A DNA stretch of 64,000 nucleotides from Verrucomicrobiota bacterium (GCA_022711435.1 JAKLFB010000010.1:1-64000); one strand, 5' to 3'. Positions 16,855 through 26,458 are shown, counted from the stretch's first letter. The notes: generated by a model from the letters alone, not told the origin. Program-made: numbers and translations.

Positions 16855-17132
16855 TAGGGTCTGTGCAAAAATTACTTCCGATTTTGGCGGGAGCGCCGCC
16901 GGGCCAGATCCGAGGCGCAAGGGAGGGAGTGTATCCCCCTGCGATACTCGACCGACCGAGCCACGAAGCCGATGGCCCGGCGCCGCCCCGCCCCGCAGGG
17001 CTGGGTGCCTTGGGCGCGCTGGCTGTGTTGCTCCTCGCTCACAGACCGCGCGGGTATGCTCGCTCGTCGCGCCTTGCCAGCCCGCCCAATCCCACCCAGC
17101 AAAATCGGAATTAATTTTTGCACAGACCCTTA
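16855..17132. mobile_element. TA-flanked MITE, copy 2, inverted relative to copy 1
   Basis: Same terminal inverted repeats as copy 1 (AGGGTCTGTGCAAAAAT…), with TA at 16855-16856 and 17131-17132, and an interior highly similar to copy 1 in reverse orientation. Its right end falls exactly on the stop codon of the integrase remnant. No transposase is encoded. Confidence 0.9.
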
Positions 17133-17336
17133 ATATCTCCGGCCCTTGAGCTTGATCCGGGTGTTGGCCAGCCAGCGGTCGGCCAACTCGCGGAAAGTGA
17201 TCCGGCTGGATCCATCATATTGGGCCAGCCGGCTGGTCTTTTCCTGGAGCCCATGCAGCCGTCGCTGGGCGAGGGCGCGGTTCGCGGTGCGCACGTCGTA
17301 TTTGCTTGCCTCCGCGCTTGGGTAGGGCATAGTAAG
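17130..17336 (-). pseudogene. Integrase N-terminal remnant
   Basis: The minus strand encodes YDVRTANRALAQRRLHGLQE followed by SRITFRELADRWLANTRIKL, the start of the core-binding (SAM-like) domain of tyrosine recombinases. The frame stops at KGRRY-TAA where the MITE begins. The whole catalytic domain is missing. It lies 150 bp from tRNA-Arg, a usual integration target, so it marks an old integration event. Removal of the MITE does not restore the frame. Confidence 0.65.
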
Positions 17337-17484
17337 TCCATGATGGTTCGGACCGGCACGGTCTGGAGCGGCAATGTCCGTTCCGAGGTCCGGAGATCTG
17401 CCGGGAGCATCAGGTGGCAACACCGGGTGCGGGAGATCGTTGTGGTGGCGGATGGCCGCGGGGACGGCTGGATCATCAACGGGT

Positions 17485-17561
17485 GCGCGAGTAGCTCAAT
17501 TGGATAGAGTGACGGCCTCCGGAGCCGCAGGTTGTGGGTTCAACTCCCGCCTCGCGCACCA
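17485..17561 (+). tRNA. tRNA-Arg (CCG)
   Basis: 77-nt cloverleaf. The acceptor GCGCGAG pairs with CTCGCGC, discriminator A, encoded CCA (17559-17561). The D arm is GCTC…GAGT, the anticodon loop CTCCGGA has anticodon CCG, and the T arm contains GGGTTCAACTCCC. It is 19 bp upstream of ndk and marks the right border of the accessory island. Confidence 0.95.
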
Positions 17562-17580
17562 TCTTCGTTTCGAGTCCGCT

Positions 17581-18021
17581 ATGATTCAACAAACGCTGGT
17601 GCTGCTGAAGCCGGACGCGATCGAGCGGGCACTGGTGGGTCGGATCATCGAGCGCTTCGAGCAGGCCGGCCTCGCGATCGAAGCCATCCGCCTCACCCGT
17701 CCCGACCGCGAGCTGCTGCGCCGTCACTACGCCGATCTGGAGCCGCGCAACCCGGCGGCGTTCGTCAAGAACACGAACTACCTGGCCGGCAAGCCGATCA
17801 TCGCCATGGTGCTGAGCGGCGTCCAGGCCATCCAGAAAGTGCGCGCATTGATCGGCCCCACCGAGCCCGCCTCAGCTCCGCCCGGCACGATCCGCGGCGA
17901 TTTCAGCTGCGACACGATCCGGCATGCCGACTCCCTCGATCGCGGGCTGTTCAACCTGGCGCACGCCTCGGATTCGGACGAGGCCGTTCGGCGCGAGATC
18001 GAGGTTTGGTTTCCGAAATAG
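17581..18021 (+). CDS. ndk: Nucleoside-diphosphate kinase
   Basis: 146 aa. It transfers the gamma phosphate among nucleoside triphosphates through a phospho-His. The family signatures QQTLVLLKPDAIERALVG, FVKNTNYLAGKPIIAMVLSG and GTIRGDFS are present, and the active-site His lies in NLAHASDSDEA. Length is normal. The start at 17581 matches the standard N terminus and excludes the upstream tRNA. Confidence 0.96.
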   Translation: MIQQTLVLLKPDAIERALVGRIIERFEQAGLAIEAIRLTRPDRELLRRHYADLEPRNPAAFVKNTNYLAGKPIIAMVLSGVQAIQKVRALIGPTEPASAPPGTIRGDFSCDTIRHADSLDRGLFNLAHASDSDEAVRREIEVWFPK

Positions 18022-18022
18022 G

Positions 18023-18066
18023 ACGGCGCCGCGAACCGGCCGATCGAGCCTGTTGCGCGGCGCCGT
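18023..18066. terminator. Inverted repeat after ndk
   Basis: A perfect 11-bp stem (acggcgccgcg, 18023-18033, with its complement at 18056-18066) and a 22-nt loop begin 2 nt after the ndk stop, in the convergent gap before the lipoprotein gene. There is no T-run, so it is a candidate bidirectional end structure rather than a classic intrinsic terminator. Confidence 0.5.
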
Positions 18067-18088
18067 TGAGAACCGGGATGGGGACGGC

Positions 18089-18589
18089 TCAGCGGGGCAG
18101 AGCCGGAATCGCGTTGGTGATCGCGCCGGCGGCTGCTCCGGCAGCGGATGTGCCCTTGGCGAGCGCGGCGTTGATCTGCTGCTTGAGGGCGTCCACAGTT
18201 TTTTGCTGCTCAGGAGTGAGCTTCACAGTGGCCAGGCTGCCCAGGCTCTGGAGGGCTTCCTGATATTTGCCCTGGGTGACCAACTGGGTGGCGGCGCCGA
18301 TCGCGGATTGGACCTGCGCAGCTTGCGGGACTGCGTTCGTGACGGCCTGAAGGGCAGCGGCGGCGCCCTGCTGGACGGCGCCCACGGCCTGGGTGGCCGC
18401 CCGGCCAGCCTGCTGGGCCGCCTGATCGGCCGCGGACCGGATGGCGGCGCCCGTCTGGGCCGCCGCGTTGCTGATCACGCCGCTCGGCGTGGTGGGGGGA
18501 GGCGGAGGCGCGGGTTCCCGTTTGCAGGCTGCTGCTAAAGAAACGACTGCGACCGCCAATATCAATCGGATACCAGATTTCATATTCAT
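18089..18589 (-). CDS. Ala-rich putative lipoprotein
   Basis: 166 aa. The signal sequence ends in the lipobox LAAAC, then comes a Pro-rich linker (PAPPPPPTTP) and a long Ala/Gln helix-forming region (GAAIRSAADQAAQQAGRAAT…) that suggests coiled-coil or surface-helix behaviour. A GAGGA ribosome site precedes two possible starts (18589 and 18583). Function unknown; an anchored envelope protein is likely. The low-complexity composition makes homology hard to judge. Confidence 0.7.
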   Translation of the reverse strand: MNMKSGIRLILAVAVVSLAAACKREPAPPPPPTTPSGVISNAAAQTGAAIRSAADQAAQQAGRAATQAVGAVQQGAAAALQAVTNAVPQAAQVQSAIGAATQLVTQGKYQEALQSLGSLATVKLTPEQQKTVDALKQQINAALAKGTSAAGAAAGAITNAIPALPR

Positions 18590-18746
18590 AATTTCCTCAA
18601 ACAGAAGACCCGTTACAACTTTTTGGATGCGATGGCAAGCCGGAAAGAGATCGCCCTGCACTGCAGGGCGGTGCGATGGGCGGCCCGGGGCGAGGGCGAA
18701 AAACCGGGCCAGCGACCCAGGCCCAATGCGTCTTGGACTGGCGGGC

Positions 18747-19712
18747 CTAGTCGAACGCGTGTCCGGCGCAGCAAAGGACGTTGCGGACCTTGTGCCGCAC
18801 GAGCTCCTGGACGCGGGTGCGGGCAGGGCCGAGGTATTTGCGAGGATCGAAATCCTTGGGGGATTCGGCAAAGACCTTGCGGATCCCGGCGGTCAGGGCC
18901 AGGCGCAAGTCGGTGTCGATGTTGACCTTGGCGCAGCCGATTCGGCGGGCGACCTCGATGTCGGCCTCGGGGACGCCGGCGGTGTCCTCGCCGAGCTTCC
19001 CGCCATACTTGTTGATCTCGGCGGTGAGCTCCTTGGGCACGCTCGAGGCCCCATGCAGAACCAGCGGGTAATCGCCGAGCCCGGCCTCGAGGAGCGCCTT
19101 CTTGATGGCTTTGAGCCGCTCGAGGTCGAGGTGCTGGGCGCCCTTGAACTTGTAGGCGCCGTGCGAGTTGCCGATCGCAACCGCAAGCGAGTCGCACCCG
19201 GTGGCTTTGACGAAGGCAACCGCCTCGTCCGGATGCGTGTAGACTCCGCCTTTGGAGTAACCTCCGCCTTCCTCGCCATCGTCGTGCTGGGCGCCAACCA
19301 GCTTGCCCAGCTCGCCTTCCACCACGGCGTTCCGCTTGTGAGCGTAATCGACCACCTTCTTGGTCAGCTCGACGTTCTTCTCGAAAGGCAGGTGGCTGCC
19401 GTCAATCATCACGCTGGTGAATCCCTCGTCGATGCAATCCTTGCAGAGCTCGAATGTGTCGCCGTGGTCGAGGTGAACGGCGATGGGGATGGTGGTGAGG
19501 CTGACGGCCGCATCGATCAACCGGCGCAGGTAGACCGGGTTGGCGTACTGCCGGGCGCCCTTCGATATCTGGAGGATCAGCGGGGCTTTCTCGGCCTCGC
19601 AGGCCTCGACGATGGCCTGGAGCAGCTCCATGTTGTTCACATTGAAAGCGCCCAATGCGTACTTGCCCTTGAGGGCCTTGGCGAACAAATCGCGTGTGTG
19701 AGTCAGTGGCAT
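18747..19712 (-). CDS. fba: Class II fructose-bisphosphate aldolase
   Basis: 321 aa. Zinc-dependent cleavage of fructose-1,6-bisphosphate in glycolysis and gluconeogenesis. The class II signatures are present: ALGAFNVNNMELLQAIVEA, the zinc ligand region VHLDHGD, GFTSVMIDGSHLPFEKN, VEGELGKLVG and LVLHGASSVP. Length and N terminus are standard. It stands alone between convergent and divergent neighbours. Confidence 0.95.
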   Translation of the reverse strand: MPLTHTRDLFAKALKGKYALGAFNVNNMELLQAIVEACEAEKAPLILQISKGARQYANPVYLRRLIDAAVSLTTIPIAVHLDHGDTFELCKDCIDEGFTSVMIDGSHLPFEKNVELTKKVVDYAHKRNAVVEGELGKLVGAQHDDGEEGGGYSKGGVYTHPDEAVAFVKATGCDSLAVAIGNSHGAYKFKGAQHLDLERLKAIKKALLEAGLGDYPLVLHGASSVPKELTAEINKYGGKLGEDTAGVPEADIEVARRIGCAKVNIDTDLRLALTAGIRKVFAESPKDFDPRKYLGPARTRVQELVRHKVRNVLCCAGHAFD

Positions 19713-19844
19713 AAAGGTTCCTATTTCAAGTTTCGATACCTCGCCGCGTTCGGCGATTAGCCAGCCATTCTAATTTCGCGCCCGGCAAATGGGAACGAAA
19801 AAAAAGATCCACAATACCCATTGCGGCGCAACGGATTGGCAACA

Positions 19845-21509
19845 TTATGATCCCATCCAGTCCCACGCCAGCCGCCGGCGCAACGCCTCGCGGTTGGGCG
19901 CGTCCAACACCTCGACCGGATTGAAATCGTCGGTCAGGATGCGGCCGCTTTCGGGCCGGGTGGTTCGCAGGTTGGTGAGCGCGGCTTCAAAATCGCGGCG
20001 GACCCAGGGATCGACCTGGCCCGGGTCGGGGGGATGGATGATCTGGAGATCGGCCTGGTCCGAGGCTACGTAGAACACGTTGCCGGTCGTGGCATCGTGA
20101 ATCCTGACCTGCTGGAAGACCGAGCGCAGGGTCCGTTCGAGTGAGGCCGCCATGAAATCCAGGCCGGGCTCGAAATCGACGAAGCTGTTGACGACGAGCG
20201 TGCCTCCGGGCTTGAGCGCGGCGCGCATGGCGGCGAACGCCTCGCGGGTCATGAGGTGGGATGGCGATGAATCTCCCAGGAACGCATCCAGGATGATGGT
20301 GTCGTATTGATGGGGGGGGGAGCGATTGATGAAGAAGCGGCCGTCGCCGGCGGTGATATTGAGCCGGGCCGGCTCGAGACCGAAGAAGCGCTCGGCGACC
20401 GGCACGATGGATGGATTGATCTCGACGACGTCGACTCGGACGCCCTGGCGGGCGAGGTCCATCGGGACGCAGCCCACGCCCAGGCCGATGCACAAGGCGG
20501 CATCGATCCGCGGTGTATATGCATGGGCCAATCCGTGCAGCAGGTAGGTGAACAGCGATGCGCTTCGCTTGTCGACCGTATCGTAGCTGTTCTGCATGAG
20601 CCAGTCGTTGAGGTAATAGCGGCGGCGGCCGTCGGCGGTTTCGAGCACCTGGATCAGGCCGAAGTTCGAGCTGGCGCGGTACCGTTCGATCAGGTGGGCG
20701 GGCCAGCGTGCCGGCGATCCCTGGGCGCCCATCCAGACGCAGCCCAGCGATGCCCAGACGAGGATGATCAAGGGCAGGCCCCGGACCTGGCGCCTGCCCC
20801 AGGCGGCAAAGTAGATCGCAGCCAGCACCGCCAGCGAGCCGGCGGTGCTGTACATGGCCATCGAATGCGAGAGGCGCGGCAGCATGATGTAGCCGATGAG
20901 GAGCGTCCCTGCGACGCTGCCCAGGGTGCTGAGGGCCGAGATTCGGCCGACTTGTCCGCCAACGCTCGCCACCGACCGGGTCAGCACCCGCACCAGAAAC
21001 GGCCCCGTCGTGGCCAGCAGCGTCAAGGGCACGAAGAACAGGACCATCGACGAGAGAAGCGCGCCCCACGCGAGCTGGAATCGCAGGCAGCTCTGGACCA
21101 CCGGCTCGCGAACGACGACGGTCAGGCAGAGCCCCATCGCGGCCACCAGGAGGATGGCATACAGGCGGCTCAGCTCCGGCCGCCGATCCACCCACCACCC
21201 CCCCAGCGAATACCCCGCCGCCAGCGCGATCAGAGTCACGGTGATCTGGGCCGTCCAGACGAAATGCGACGTCCCCAGGTAGGGCGTCAGCATCTTGGCG
21301 CCCAGGATCTCCACCACCAGGATCGCCGCCCCGGTCACCAGGGCGGTCAGATACAGGAAACGGCGGAGTCCGTCGCTGAGCGACGCCTCGGGCCGAGGGA
21401 CCGATTGGCTCTTCACGCGGCTGTTTGTAGCGGCGTGCCCGGGCTTAATCGACAGTTTTTTTCTGGTCTTGGCGTCCGGCCGGAGCGCTGGTAACCATGG
21501 CATGTGCAT
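19845..21509 (-). CDS. Membrane spermidine-synthase-like methyltransferase-fold protein
   Basis: About 554 aa. The N-terminal half has about seven hydrophobic segments (FLYLTALVTGAAILVVEILG onward). The C-terminal half is a spermidine-synthase fold: CIGLGVGCVPMDLARQGVRV, VVEINPSIVPVAERFFGL, ITAGDGRFFINRS and YDTIILDAFLGDSSPSHL. Proteins of this fused type are common, but their product is usually unproven. The start is uncertain: ATG 21509, ATG 21503 or GTG 21416. The first two overlap the divergent lgt start, so the shorter GTG form is quite possible. The frame is open for another 800 bp upstream but that is antisense to lgt. Confidence 0.8.
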   Translation of the reverse strand: MHMPWLPALRPDAKTRKKLSIKPGHAATNSRVKSQSVPRPEASLSDGLRRFLYLTALVTGAAILVVEILGAKMLTPYLGTSHFVWTAQITVTLIALAAGYSLGGWWVDRRPELSRLYAILLVAAMGLCLTVVVREPVVQSCLRFQLAWGALLSSMVLFFVPLTLLATTGPFLVRVLTRSVASVGGQVGRISALSTLGSVAGTLLIGYIMLPRLSHSMAMYSTAGSLAVLAAIYFAAWGRRQVRGLPLIILVWASLGCVWMGAQGSPARWPAHLIERYRASSNFGLIQVLETADGRRRYYLNDWLMQNSYDTVDKRSASLFTYLLHGLAHAYTPRIDAALCIGLGVGCVPMDLARQGVRVDVVEINPSIVPVAERFFGLEPARLNITAGDGRFFINRSPPHQYDTIILDAFLGDSSPSHLMTREAFAAMRAALKPGGTLVVNSFVDFEPGLDFMAASLERTLRSVFQQVRIHDATTGNVFYVASDQADLQIIHPPDPGQVDPWVRRDFEAALTNLRTTRPESGRILTDDFNPVEVLDAPNREALRRRLAWDWMGS

Positions 21510-22331
21510 CGGATCGCCTTCGAGCTGGGGCCAGTGACGGTCACATGGTACGGGCTGCTGGTGACCGCCGGATTCCTGGCGGGCCTGCTCAACGCCCGCC
21601 GGCGTGCGCCCCGGGCCGGGCTCAGCGGCGACACCGTCATGGACCTGGGGTTCTGGCTGATGATCGGCGCGATGTTGGGCGGCCGGCTGTATTACGTCGC
21701 CGCCAACTGGTCGGATTACTATGCGCACCAGCCGATGCGCGAGATTCTCATGATCCATCATGGGGGCCTGGTCTTTCACGGGGGATTGATCGGGGCCGTG
21801 CTGGCCGGATACCTCTATGTGCGCCGGCGGGGCCTTCCGTTCTGGAATCTGGCGGACGTGCTGGCGCCGGGGATCGCGCTCGGGCACGCCATCGGCCGGG
21901 TCGGATGCTGGATCAACGGCTGCTGCTATGGGATTCCGACCCAGATGCCTTGGGCGATCCACTACCCGCCCGACTATGGTGTTCCCGGCGAGGGCGTGCA
22001 CCCCGTGCAGCTCTACGAGGCCTTTTTGGATTTCGCCCTGTTCGTTCTGCTGGCGCGATGGTTCGGATCCCGGCGGCAGACGGGCCGGATCTTCGCATGG
22101 TATCTGGCGCTGTACGGCCTGGTCCGCTTTGGGATCGAGTTCCTGCGGGGCGACAGCCCGGTCCGCTGGCTGCCGGCCGGGCTCACGGCGGCCCAGGGGG
22201 TGAGCCTGCTGCTGGTTGCGGCAGGCTTGATCCTGCTGGCGATCCGGCGGACCGGCGGGCCGCCGGCGCTGCCCGAGGAGCCCCGGCAAGCGGGCGCGCC
22301 CGAAGCCCATTCTCGAAATGCCCAACCCTGA
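21504..22331 (+). CDS. lgt: Prolipoprotein diacylglyceryl transferase
   Basis: 275 aa, the membrane enzyme that lipidates the lipobox Cys of prolipoproteins. The family signature GHAIGRVGCWINGCCYG and the HGGLVFHGGLIGA region are present, with VHPVQLYEAF and multiple membrane segments. The GTG at 21504 gives the usual Lgt N terminus (FELGPVTVTWYGLL). It would serve the lipoproteins predicted in this window. The following pseudouridine synthase gene overlaps it by 14 nt. Confidence 0.93.
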   Translation: MHRIAFELGPVTVTWYGLLVTAGFLAGLLNARRRAPRAGLSGDTVMDLGFWLMIGAMLGGRLYYVAANWSDYYAHQPMREILMIHHGGLVFHGGLIGAVLAGYLYVRRRGLPFWNLADVLAPGIALGHAIGRVGCWINGCCYGIPTQMPWAIHYPPDYGVPGEGVHPVQLYEAFLDFALFVLLARWFGSRRQTGRIFAWYLALYGLVRFGIEFLRGDSPVRWLPAGLTAAQGVSLLLVAAGLILLAIRRTGGPPALPEEPRQAGAPEAHSRNAQP

Positions 22332-23337
22332 GTTCCCCGAATCGGATGGCGGGCCGGATCGCTCCGCCGTCGAGCGCGTCCCCGTGGCGTTCTGCTGGGT
22401 CCGGAGCGCCCCGCGCGACCGTCTGGACCAGCATCTTCACGAGCAGTTGCCGTTCCTGACGCGCAGCGCGATCCAGCGGATGATCGCGGAGGGCGAGGTC
22501 ACCGTCGATGGGCGGCCGGTCAAGCCGGCCCACCCGCCCCGGCGCGGCGAAAGGGTCGAGGTCCGGTTCGCGCCGCCGCGTCCGGCCGAGGTCCGCCCCG
22601 AGGCGATGCCCTTGGCGGTGCTGTATGAAGATGCCGACCTTCTGGTGATCAACAAGCCGCCCGGGCTGGTGGTGCATCCGGCGGCGGGCCACGAGGACGG
22701 CACTCTGGTGAACGCCTTGCTGCATCACTGCCAGGGCCAGTTGAGCGGCATCGGGGGGGTGGCGCGGCCGGGGATTGTGCACCGGCTGGACCAGGACACC
22801 AGCGGCTGTCTCGTGGTCGCCAAGAACGACCCTGCGCACCTGGCCCTCGCCCAGCAGTTTCATGAGCGCCAGGTCGAGAAGATCTATCATGCGCTCTTGT
22901 GCGGCCTGCTCGAGCCGGCTGCCGGCGAGATCCAGGCCGCCATCGCGCGCCATCCATCCCACCGCAAACGGATGGCAGCCAACAACGGCCAGGGCCGGCC
23001 CGCCTGGACCAGCTATCGCGTCCTCGATTACCTGCGGCAAACCACGCTGGTCGAAGCCCGCCTTCGCACCGGGCGCACCCACCAGATTCGCGTCCATTTC
23101 CAGTTCCTCGGCCACCCGGTCGTTGGCGATCTCCTGTATGGCCAGCGCCCCAACGAGCGAATGGCCCAGGCCACGGGCTATCGGGCGCCCCGCCAGATGC
23201 TCCATGCCTACCGGCTGGCATTCCACCACCCGCGCACGGGCCAGATCATCTCCCTGGCTGCGCCCTGGCCGGCCGATTTCCACGGAGCCGTCCAGGCCCT
23301 GCAGGCGCCGCGGCTGAAGGATGCGGCGCGGCATTGA
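22318..23337 (+). CDS. RluD-type 23S rRNA pseudouridine synthase
   Basis: 339 aa. The N-terminal S4 RNA-binding region (LTRSAIQRMIAEGEVTVDGR) precedes the pseudouridine synthase core: VINKPPGLVVHPAAGHEDGT, the catalytic HRLDQDTSG (Asp158) and GRTHQIRVHFQFLGHPVVGD. It would isomerise uridines in 23S rRNA; the exact site cannot be assigned between RluD and its paralogues. The start overlaps the end of lgt. Confidence 0.92.
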   Translation: MPNPEFPESDGGPDRSAVERVPVAFCWVRSAPRDRLDQHLHEQLPFLTRSAIQRMIAEGEVTVDGRPVKPAHPPRRGERVEVRFAPPRPAEVRPEAMPLAVLYEDADLLVINKPPGLVVHPAAGHEDGTLVNALLHHCQGQLSGIGGVARPGIVHRLDQDTSGCLVVAKNDPAHLALAQQFHERQVEKIYHALLCGLLEPAAGEIQAAIARHPSHRKRMAANNGQGRPAWTSYRVLDYLRQTTLVEARLRTGRTHQIRVHFQFLGHPVVGDLLYGQRPNERMAQATGYRAPRQMLHAYRLAFHHPRTGQIISLAAPWPADFHGAVQALQAPRLKDAARH

Positions 23338-23392
23338 AACACGCCTTTCCGCCTTGTGATCCTGCCGCGCGGATCCTACGTTAGGATGCATC

Positions 23393-24769
23393 ATGAAACG
23401 CATCCTGCTTTTCCTTTCTGCGGCGGTGATGCTGGCGGCGCTGGCAGCGGGGGCGCAGCCCTCCGTCCGGATCGCCACATTCGACGTCGATGCCACGCCT
23501 CCGCTCGGCTCGGCCATGGCCTACGATCCGGTCCGGCGCCTGGACGAGCTCACCCTGCGCTGCCGCGGCATCGTGCTTCTGGGATCGGAACAGCCGATCG
23601 TGCTGTGCGCGGTGGACTGGATCGGCATTGCGAACGAGGGGCACGAGGCGTTTCGAGCCGAGCTGGCGCAAGCGGCCGGCACGGTCCCGGGCCGGGTGGC
23701 ACTCCATGCGGTGCACCAACACGATGCGCCCGGCTGCGATTTCACGGCGGAGTCGATCATCAACGATCTCGGCGTGAAAGGCTACTCGCGCTTCGATGGA
23801 ACGTTCCACCGGCAGGTCATCCGGCGCGCGGCCGATGCCATCGGCGCCGCGCTGCCCAACGCCCGGGCGATCACGCATTACGGTTATGGCGAGGCGGTGG
23901 TGAAGGAGGTGGCCAGCCAGCGCCGGATCAAGGGACCCGACGGCCAGATCCGGGCCTCGCGCACCAGCTCGACCAAGAGCGCGGCCATCCGCGCCGAGCC
24001 GGAGGGCGTGATCGATCCCGTCGTGTCGGTGCTCAGCTTCTGGGACGGCGCGTCGCCGGTGGCGGTGCTGAGCTTTTACGCCTGCCATCCGCAGAGCTAC
24101 TATCGCCTGGGGATCCCCACGCCCGATTTCCCCGGCATCGCGCGGTTCATGCGCGCCCAGGATGTGAACGGCGCGCTGCACGTTCATTTCAATGGCGCGG
24201 GCGGGAATGTCACTGCAGGCAAATACAACGACGGCGCCCAGGAGAACCGGATGCTCCTTGCGCACCGCCTTGCCGTGGGCATGAAGGAAGCCTATGAGAT
24301 TGCGGCCAAGACGCCGCTGGCGGCGGCGGACATTGGCTGGAGCAGCGTGCTGGTCAATCTCCCGCTGGCGCCGCATCTGGACGAGGCGAAGCTGGTGGCC
24401 GAGCTCAAGGCGACGCCGCCGAAGGGCTACATCTCGTGCGCCGACCAGCTGGCCTGGCTGCGCCGCGTCCAGGCGGGGCACCGGATCGACATCGCCTGCC
24501 TGCGCGTGGGCGACACCCGCGTGCTGCAGTTGCCCGGCGAGCTGTTCGTGGAATACCAGCTGGCCGCCAAGGCCATGCGGCCCGACCTCCATGTCATGAT
24601 GGCCGCCTACGGCGACTACGGTCCGGGCTACATCGGCACCGCCGCCGCCTACGCCGAGGGCGGCTACGAGACCCAGCCATCCTCGAGCAACACCACCCCG
24701 GAGGCAGAGCCCGTCCTCATGCTTGCCATGAAACAGCTGCTGGGTTTGGCGAGCCCGGATGGCGAGTGA
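23393..24769 (+). CDS. Exported neutral/alkaline non-lysosomal ceramidase-like protein
   Basis: 458 aa with a signal peptide ([22 protein letters not shown]). It matches the N-terminal domain of neutral ceramidases: [39 protein letters not shown], the metal-ligand [19 protein letters not shown] and [16 protein letters not shown]. It is shorter than true ceramidases and lacks their C-terminal domain. This short form is widespread in verrucomicrobia and planctomycetes with no established substrate. It could act on an amide-linked lipid or another exported substrate. Confidence 0.82.
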   Translation: MKRILLFLSAAVMLAALAAGAQPSVRIATFDVDATPPLGSAMAYDPVRRLDELTLRCRGIVLLGSEQPIVLCAVDWIGIANEGHEAFRAELAQAAGTVPGRVALHAVHQHDAPGCDFTAESIINDLGVKGYSRFDGTFHRQVIRRAADAIGAALPNARAITHYGYGEAVVKEVASQRRIKGPDGQIRASRTSSTKSAAIRAEPEGVIDPVVSVLSFWDGASPVAVLSFYACHPQSYYRLGIPTPDFPGIARFMRAQDVNGALHVHFNGAGGNVTAGKYNDGAQENRMLLAHRLAVGMKEAYEIAAKTPLAAADIGWSSVLVNLPLAPHLDEAKLVAELKATPPKGYISCADQLAWLRRVQAGHRIDIACLRVGDTRVLQLPGELFVEYQLAAKAMRPDLHVMMAAYGDYGPGYIGTAAAYAEGGYETQPSSSNTTPEAEPVLMLAMKQLLGLASPDGE

Positions 24770-24915
24770 TCCCTGGGCGGGCTTCATCCCCGAGAGGGCC
24801 GGGATCGACATAGCGCCGATCGAGCCTCTGGAGCCATGATGCGCGAATCTCTTCGAGAACGGGCTGCCCGGTTTGGCCTTTTGTTCCCGGACGCGATCTG
24901 GTAGATCAGTGCCGA

Positions 24916-25563
24916 GTGAATCGCAGCGTGTGCTATCGTCTCGGGGTGCTGGGTTCGGGCAAAGGCTCGAACATGGCGGCTATTGCGGACGCATGCGCAG
25001 CGGGGAAGGTTCCGGCGGAGGTGGCGATAGTCCTCAGCGACCAGCCCGAAGCCGGGATCCTGGATCAGGCGCGGGCCCGAGGGCTGCCGGCAGCTTACCT
25101 GCCGCCGGGCGCCTATCGGACCCGGCTGGACGACCCGGCCGAGGCGGCCTATGTCGAGGTGTTGAGGAAGGAGGCGGTGGATCTGGTGGTCCTGGCCGGC
25201 TTCATGAGGGTGCTGAAAGGAACGCTGCTCGGTGCCTTTCCGCGGCGGATCGTCAACATTCATCCGTCGCTGCTGCCGGCCTTTCCCGGCCTGGCTGCGT
25301 GGAGGCAGGCCCTCGAGTACGGGGTGAAGTACACGGGATGCACGGTGCATCTGGTGGATGCCGGGGTGGACACGGGGCCGATCGTCGGCCAGCGCGTTGT
25401 CCCGGTGCGGAGCGACGACACCCCGGAGTCGCTGCATGCCCGGATCCAGGAAGCGGAGCGGGTTTTGTATCCGGCTGCGATCGGCGCGCTGGCGCGGGGG
25501 CAGGTCCGCGTCGAGGGAAGGCGCGTCCTGGGATGGGAGCCGGAGGAAACGAGGCAATCATGA
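24916..25563 (+). CDS. purN: Phosphoribosylglycinamide formyltransferase
   Basis: 215 aa. Transfers formyl from 10-formyl-THF to GAR in purine synthesis. The N-terminal LGSGKGSNMAAIADAC phosphate-binding loop, LVVLAGFMRVL, the catalytic IVNIHPSLLPAFPG (Asn, His) and VDAGVDTGPIVGQ (Asp) are in place. GTG start. It overlaps hisG by 4 nt (ATGA), joining purine and histidine synthesis, two pathways that share AICAR. Confidence 0.94.
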   Translation: MNRSVCYRLGVLGSGKGSNMAAIADACAAGKVPAEVAIVLSDQPEAGILDQARARGLPAAYLPPGAYRTRLDDPAEAAYVEVLRKEAVDLVVLAGFMRVLKGTLLGAFPRRIVNIHPSLLPAFPGLAAWRQALEYGVKYTGCTVHLVDAGVDTGPIVGQRVVPVRSDDTPESLHARIQEAERVLYPAAIGALARGQVRVEGRRVLGWEPEETRQS

Positions 25564-26444
25564 TCAAGAAGCGGTCCGTGGTGCGGCTGGGACTGCCCAA
25601 GGGCAGCCTTCAGGAAGCCACGCTGTCGAAGATGGCCAAGGCCGGATTCAACGTCCAGGTCAACAGCCGTTCCTATATTCCTTACGTGGACGATCCGGAG
25701 CTCGAGGTCCGGCTGATCCGGGCGCAGGAGATCAGCCGGTATGTCGATCACGGCTATCTGGACAGCGGGATCACGGGGCTGGATTGGATTCTCGAGAACG
25801 GGTCGGACGTGCAGGAGGTTGGCGAGTTCCAGTTCAGCAAGGTCACGCGCCAGCCCACCCGCTGGGTGCTGGCCGTGCCCGAGAACTCGCCCATCCGCTC
25901 CCCTCGCGATCTCGAAGGCAAACGCATCGCGACGGAGGTGGTGCGGCTGACCCGGCAGTACCTCGAACGCCATCGGATCCGGGCCGAGGTCGAGTTTTCG
26001 TGGGGGGCGACCGAGGTCAAGGCCCACGAGCTGGTGGACGCGATCGTGGAGCTGACGGAGACGGGATCCTCATTGTCGGCCAACAACTTGCGGATTGTGG
26101 ACACGCTCCTGGTGTCGACGCCGCGACTGATCGCCAACCGGCAATCGTGGCGCGATCCGTGGAAGCGCGCGAAGATCGAGAACCTGGCGATGCTGCTGCG
26201 CGGCGCGCTCGAGGCCGAGTCCAAAGTGGGGCTCAAGATGAACATTGCGCGGAAAAACTTGAGAAAGTTGTTGAAAAGCCTGCCCGCCTTGCGTAATCCA
26301 ACCATCTCGAGTCTCAGCCAGCCGGGATGGGTGGCGGTCGAAACCGTGGTCGACGAGCAAGTGGTCCGCGAGTTCATTCCCCTGCTGAAATCCGCCGGCG
26401 CGGAAGGCATTATTGAATATCCGCTGAACAAAGTGGTATACTGA
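25560..26444 (+). CDS. hisG: ATP phosphoribosyltransferase, long form
   Basis: 294 aa. First step of histidine synthesis (ATP + PRPP). The catalytic part has [34 protein letters not shown] and [20 protein letters not shown] (PRPP loop). The C-terminal extension (about 215-294) is the ACT-like regulatory domain of the long, hexameric, histidine-inhibited form, so no HisZ is needed. The ATG lies within the purN stop. The frame is open farther upstream but only as antisense-type shadow. Confidence 0.94.
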   Translation: MIKKRSVVRLGLPKGSLQEATLSKMAKAGFNVQVNSRSYIPYVDDPELEVRLIRAQEISRYVDHGYLDSGITGLDWILENGSDVQEVGEFQFSKVTRQPTRWVLAVPENSPIRSPRDLEGKRIATEVVRLTRQYLERHRIRAEVEFSWGATEVKAHELVDAIVELTETGSSLSANNLRIVDTLLVSTPRLIANRQSWRDPWKRAKIENLAMLLRGALEAESKVGLKMNIARKNLRKLLKSLPALRNPTISSLSQPGWVAVETVVDEQVVREFIPLLKSAGAEGIIEYPLNKVVY

Positions 26445-26458
26445 GGTCCGGAATATAT

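Noticed and set aside
17118..17507. 129-codon plus-strand frame before tRNA-Arg
   Set aside because: It begins in the MITE end and overlaps the tRNA; the minus-strand integrase-like segment explains the region better.
17485..17561. A direct repeat of the tRNA-Arg 3' end as an attachment site on the left of the island
   Set aside because: I could not find a second copy of the tRNA 3' segment near 7.7 kb or elsewhere in the window.
19845..22325. 826-aa form of the spermidine-synthase-like protein
   Set aside because: The extra 270 residues are antisense to lgt, are Arg/Gln/Pro-rich and precede the first membrane segment without homology.
24784..24915. Riboswitch (purine or other) before purN
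   Set aside because: No conserved purine-riboswitch core or other aptamer pattern could be seen in the short leader.
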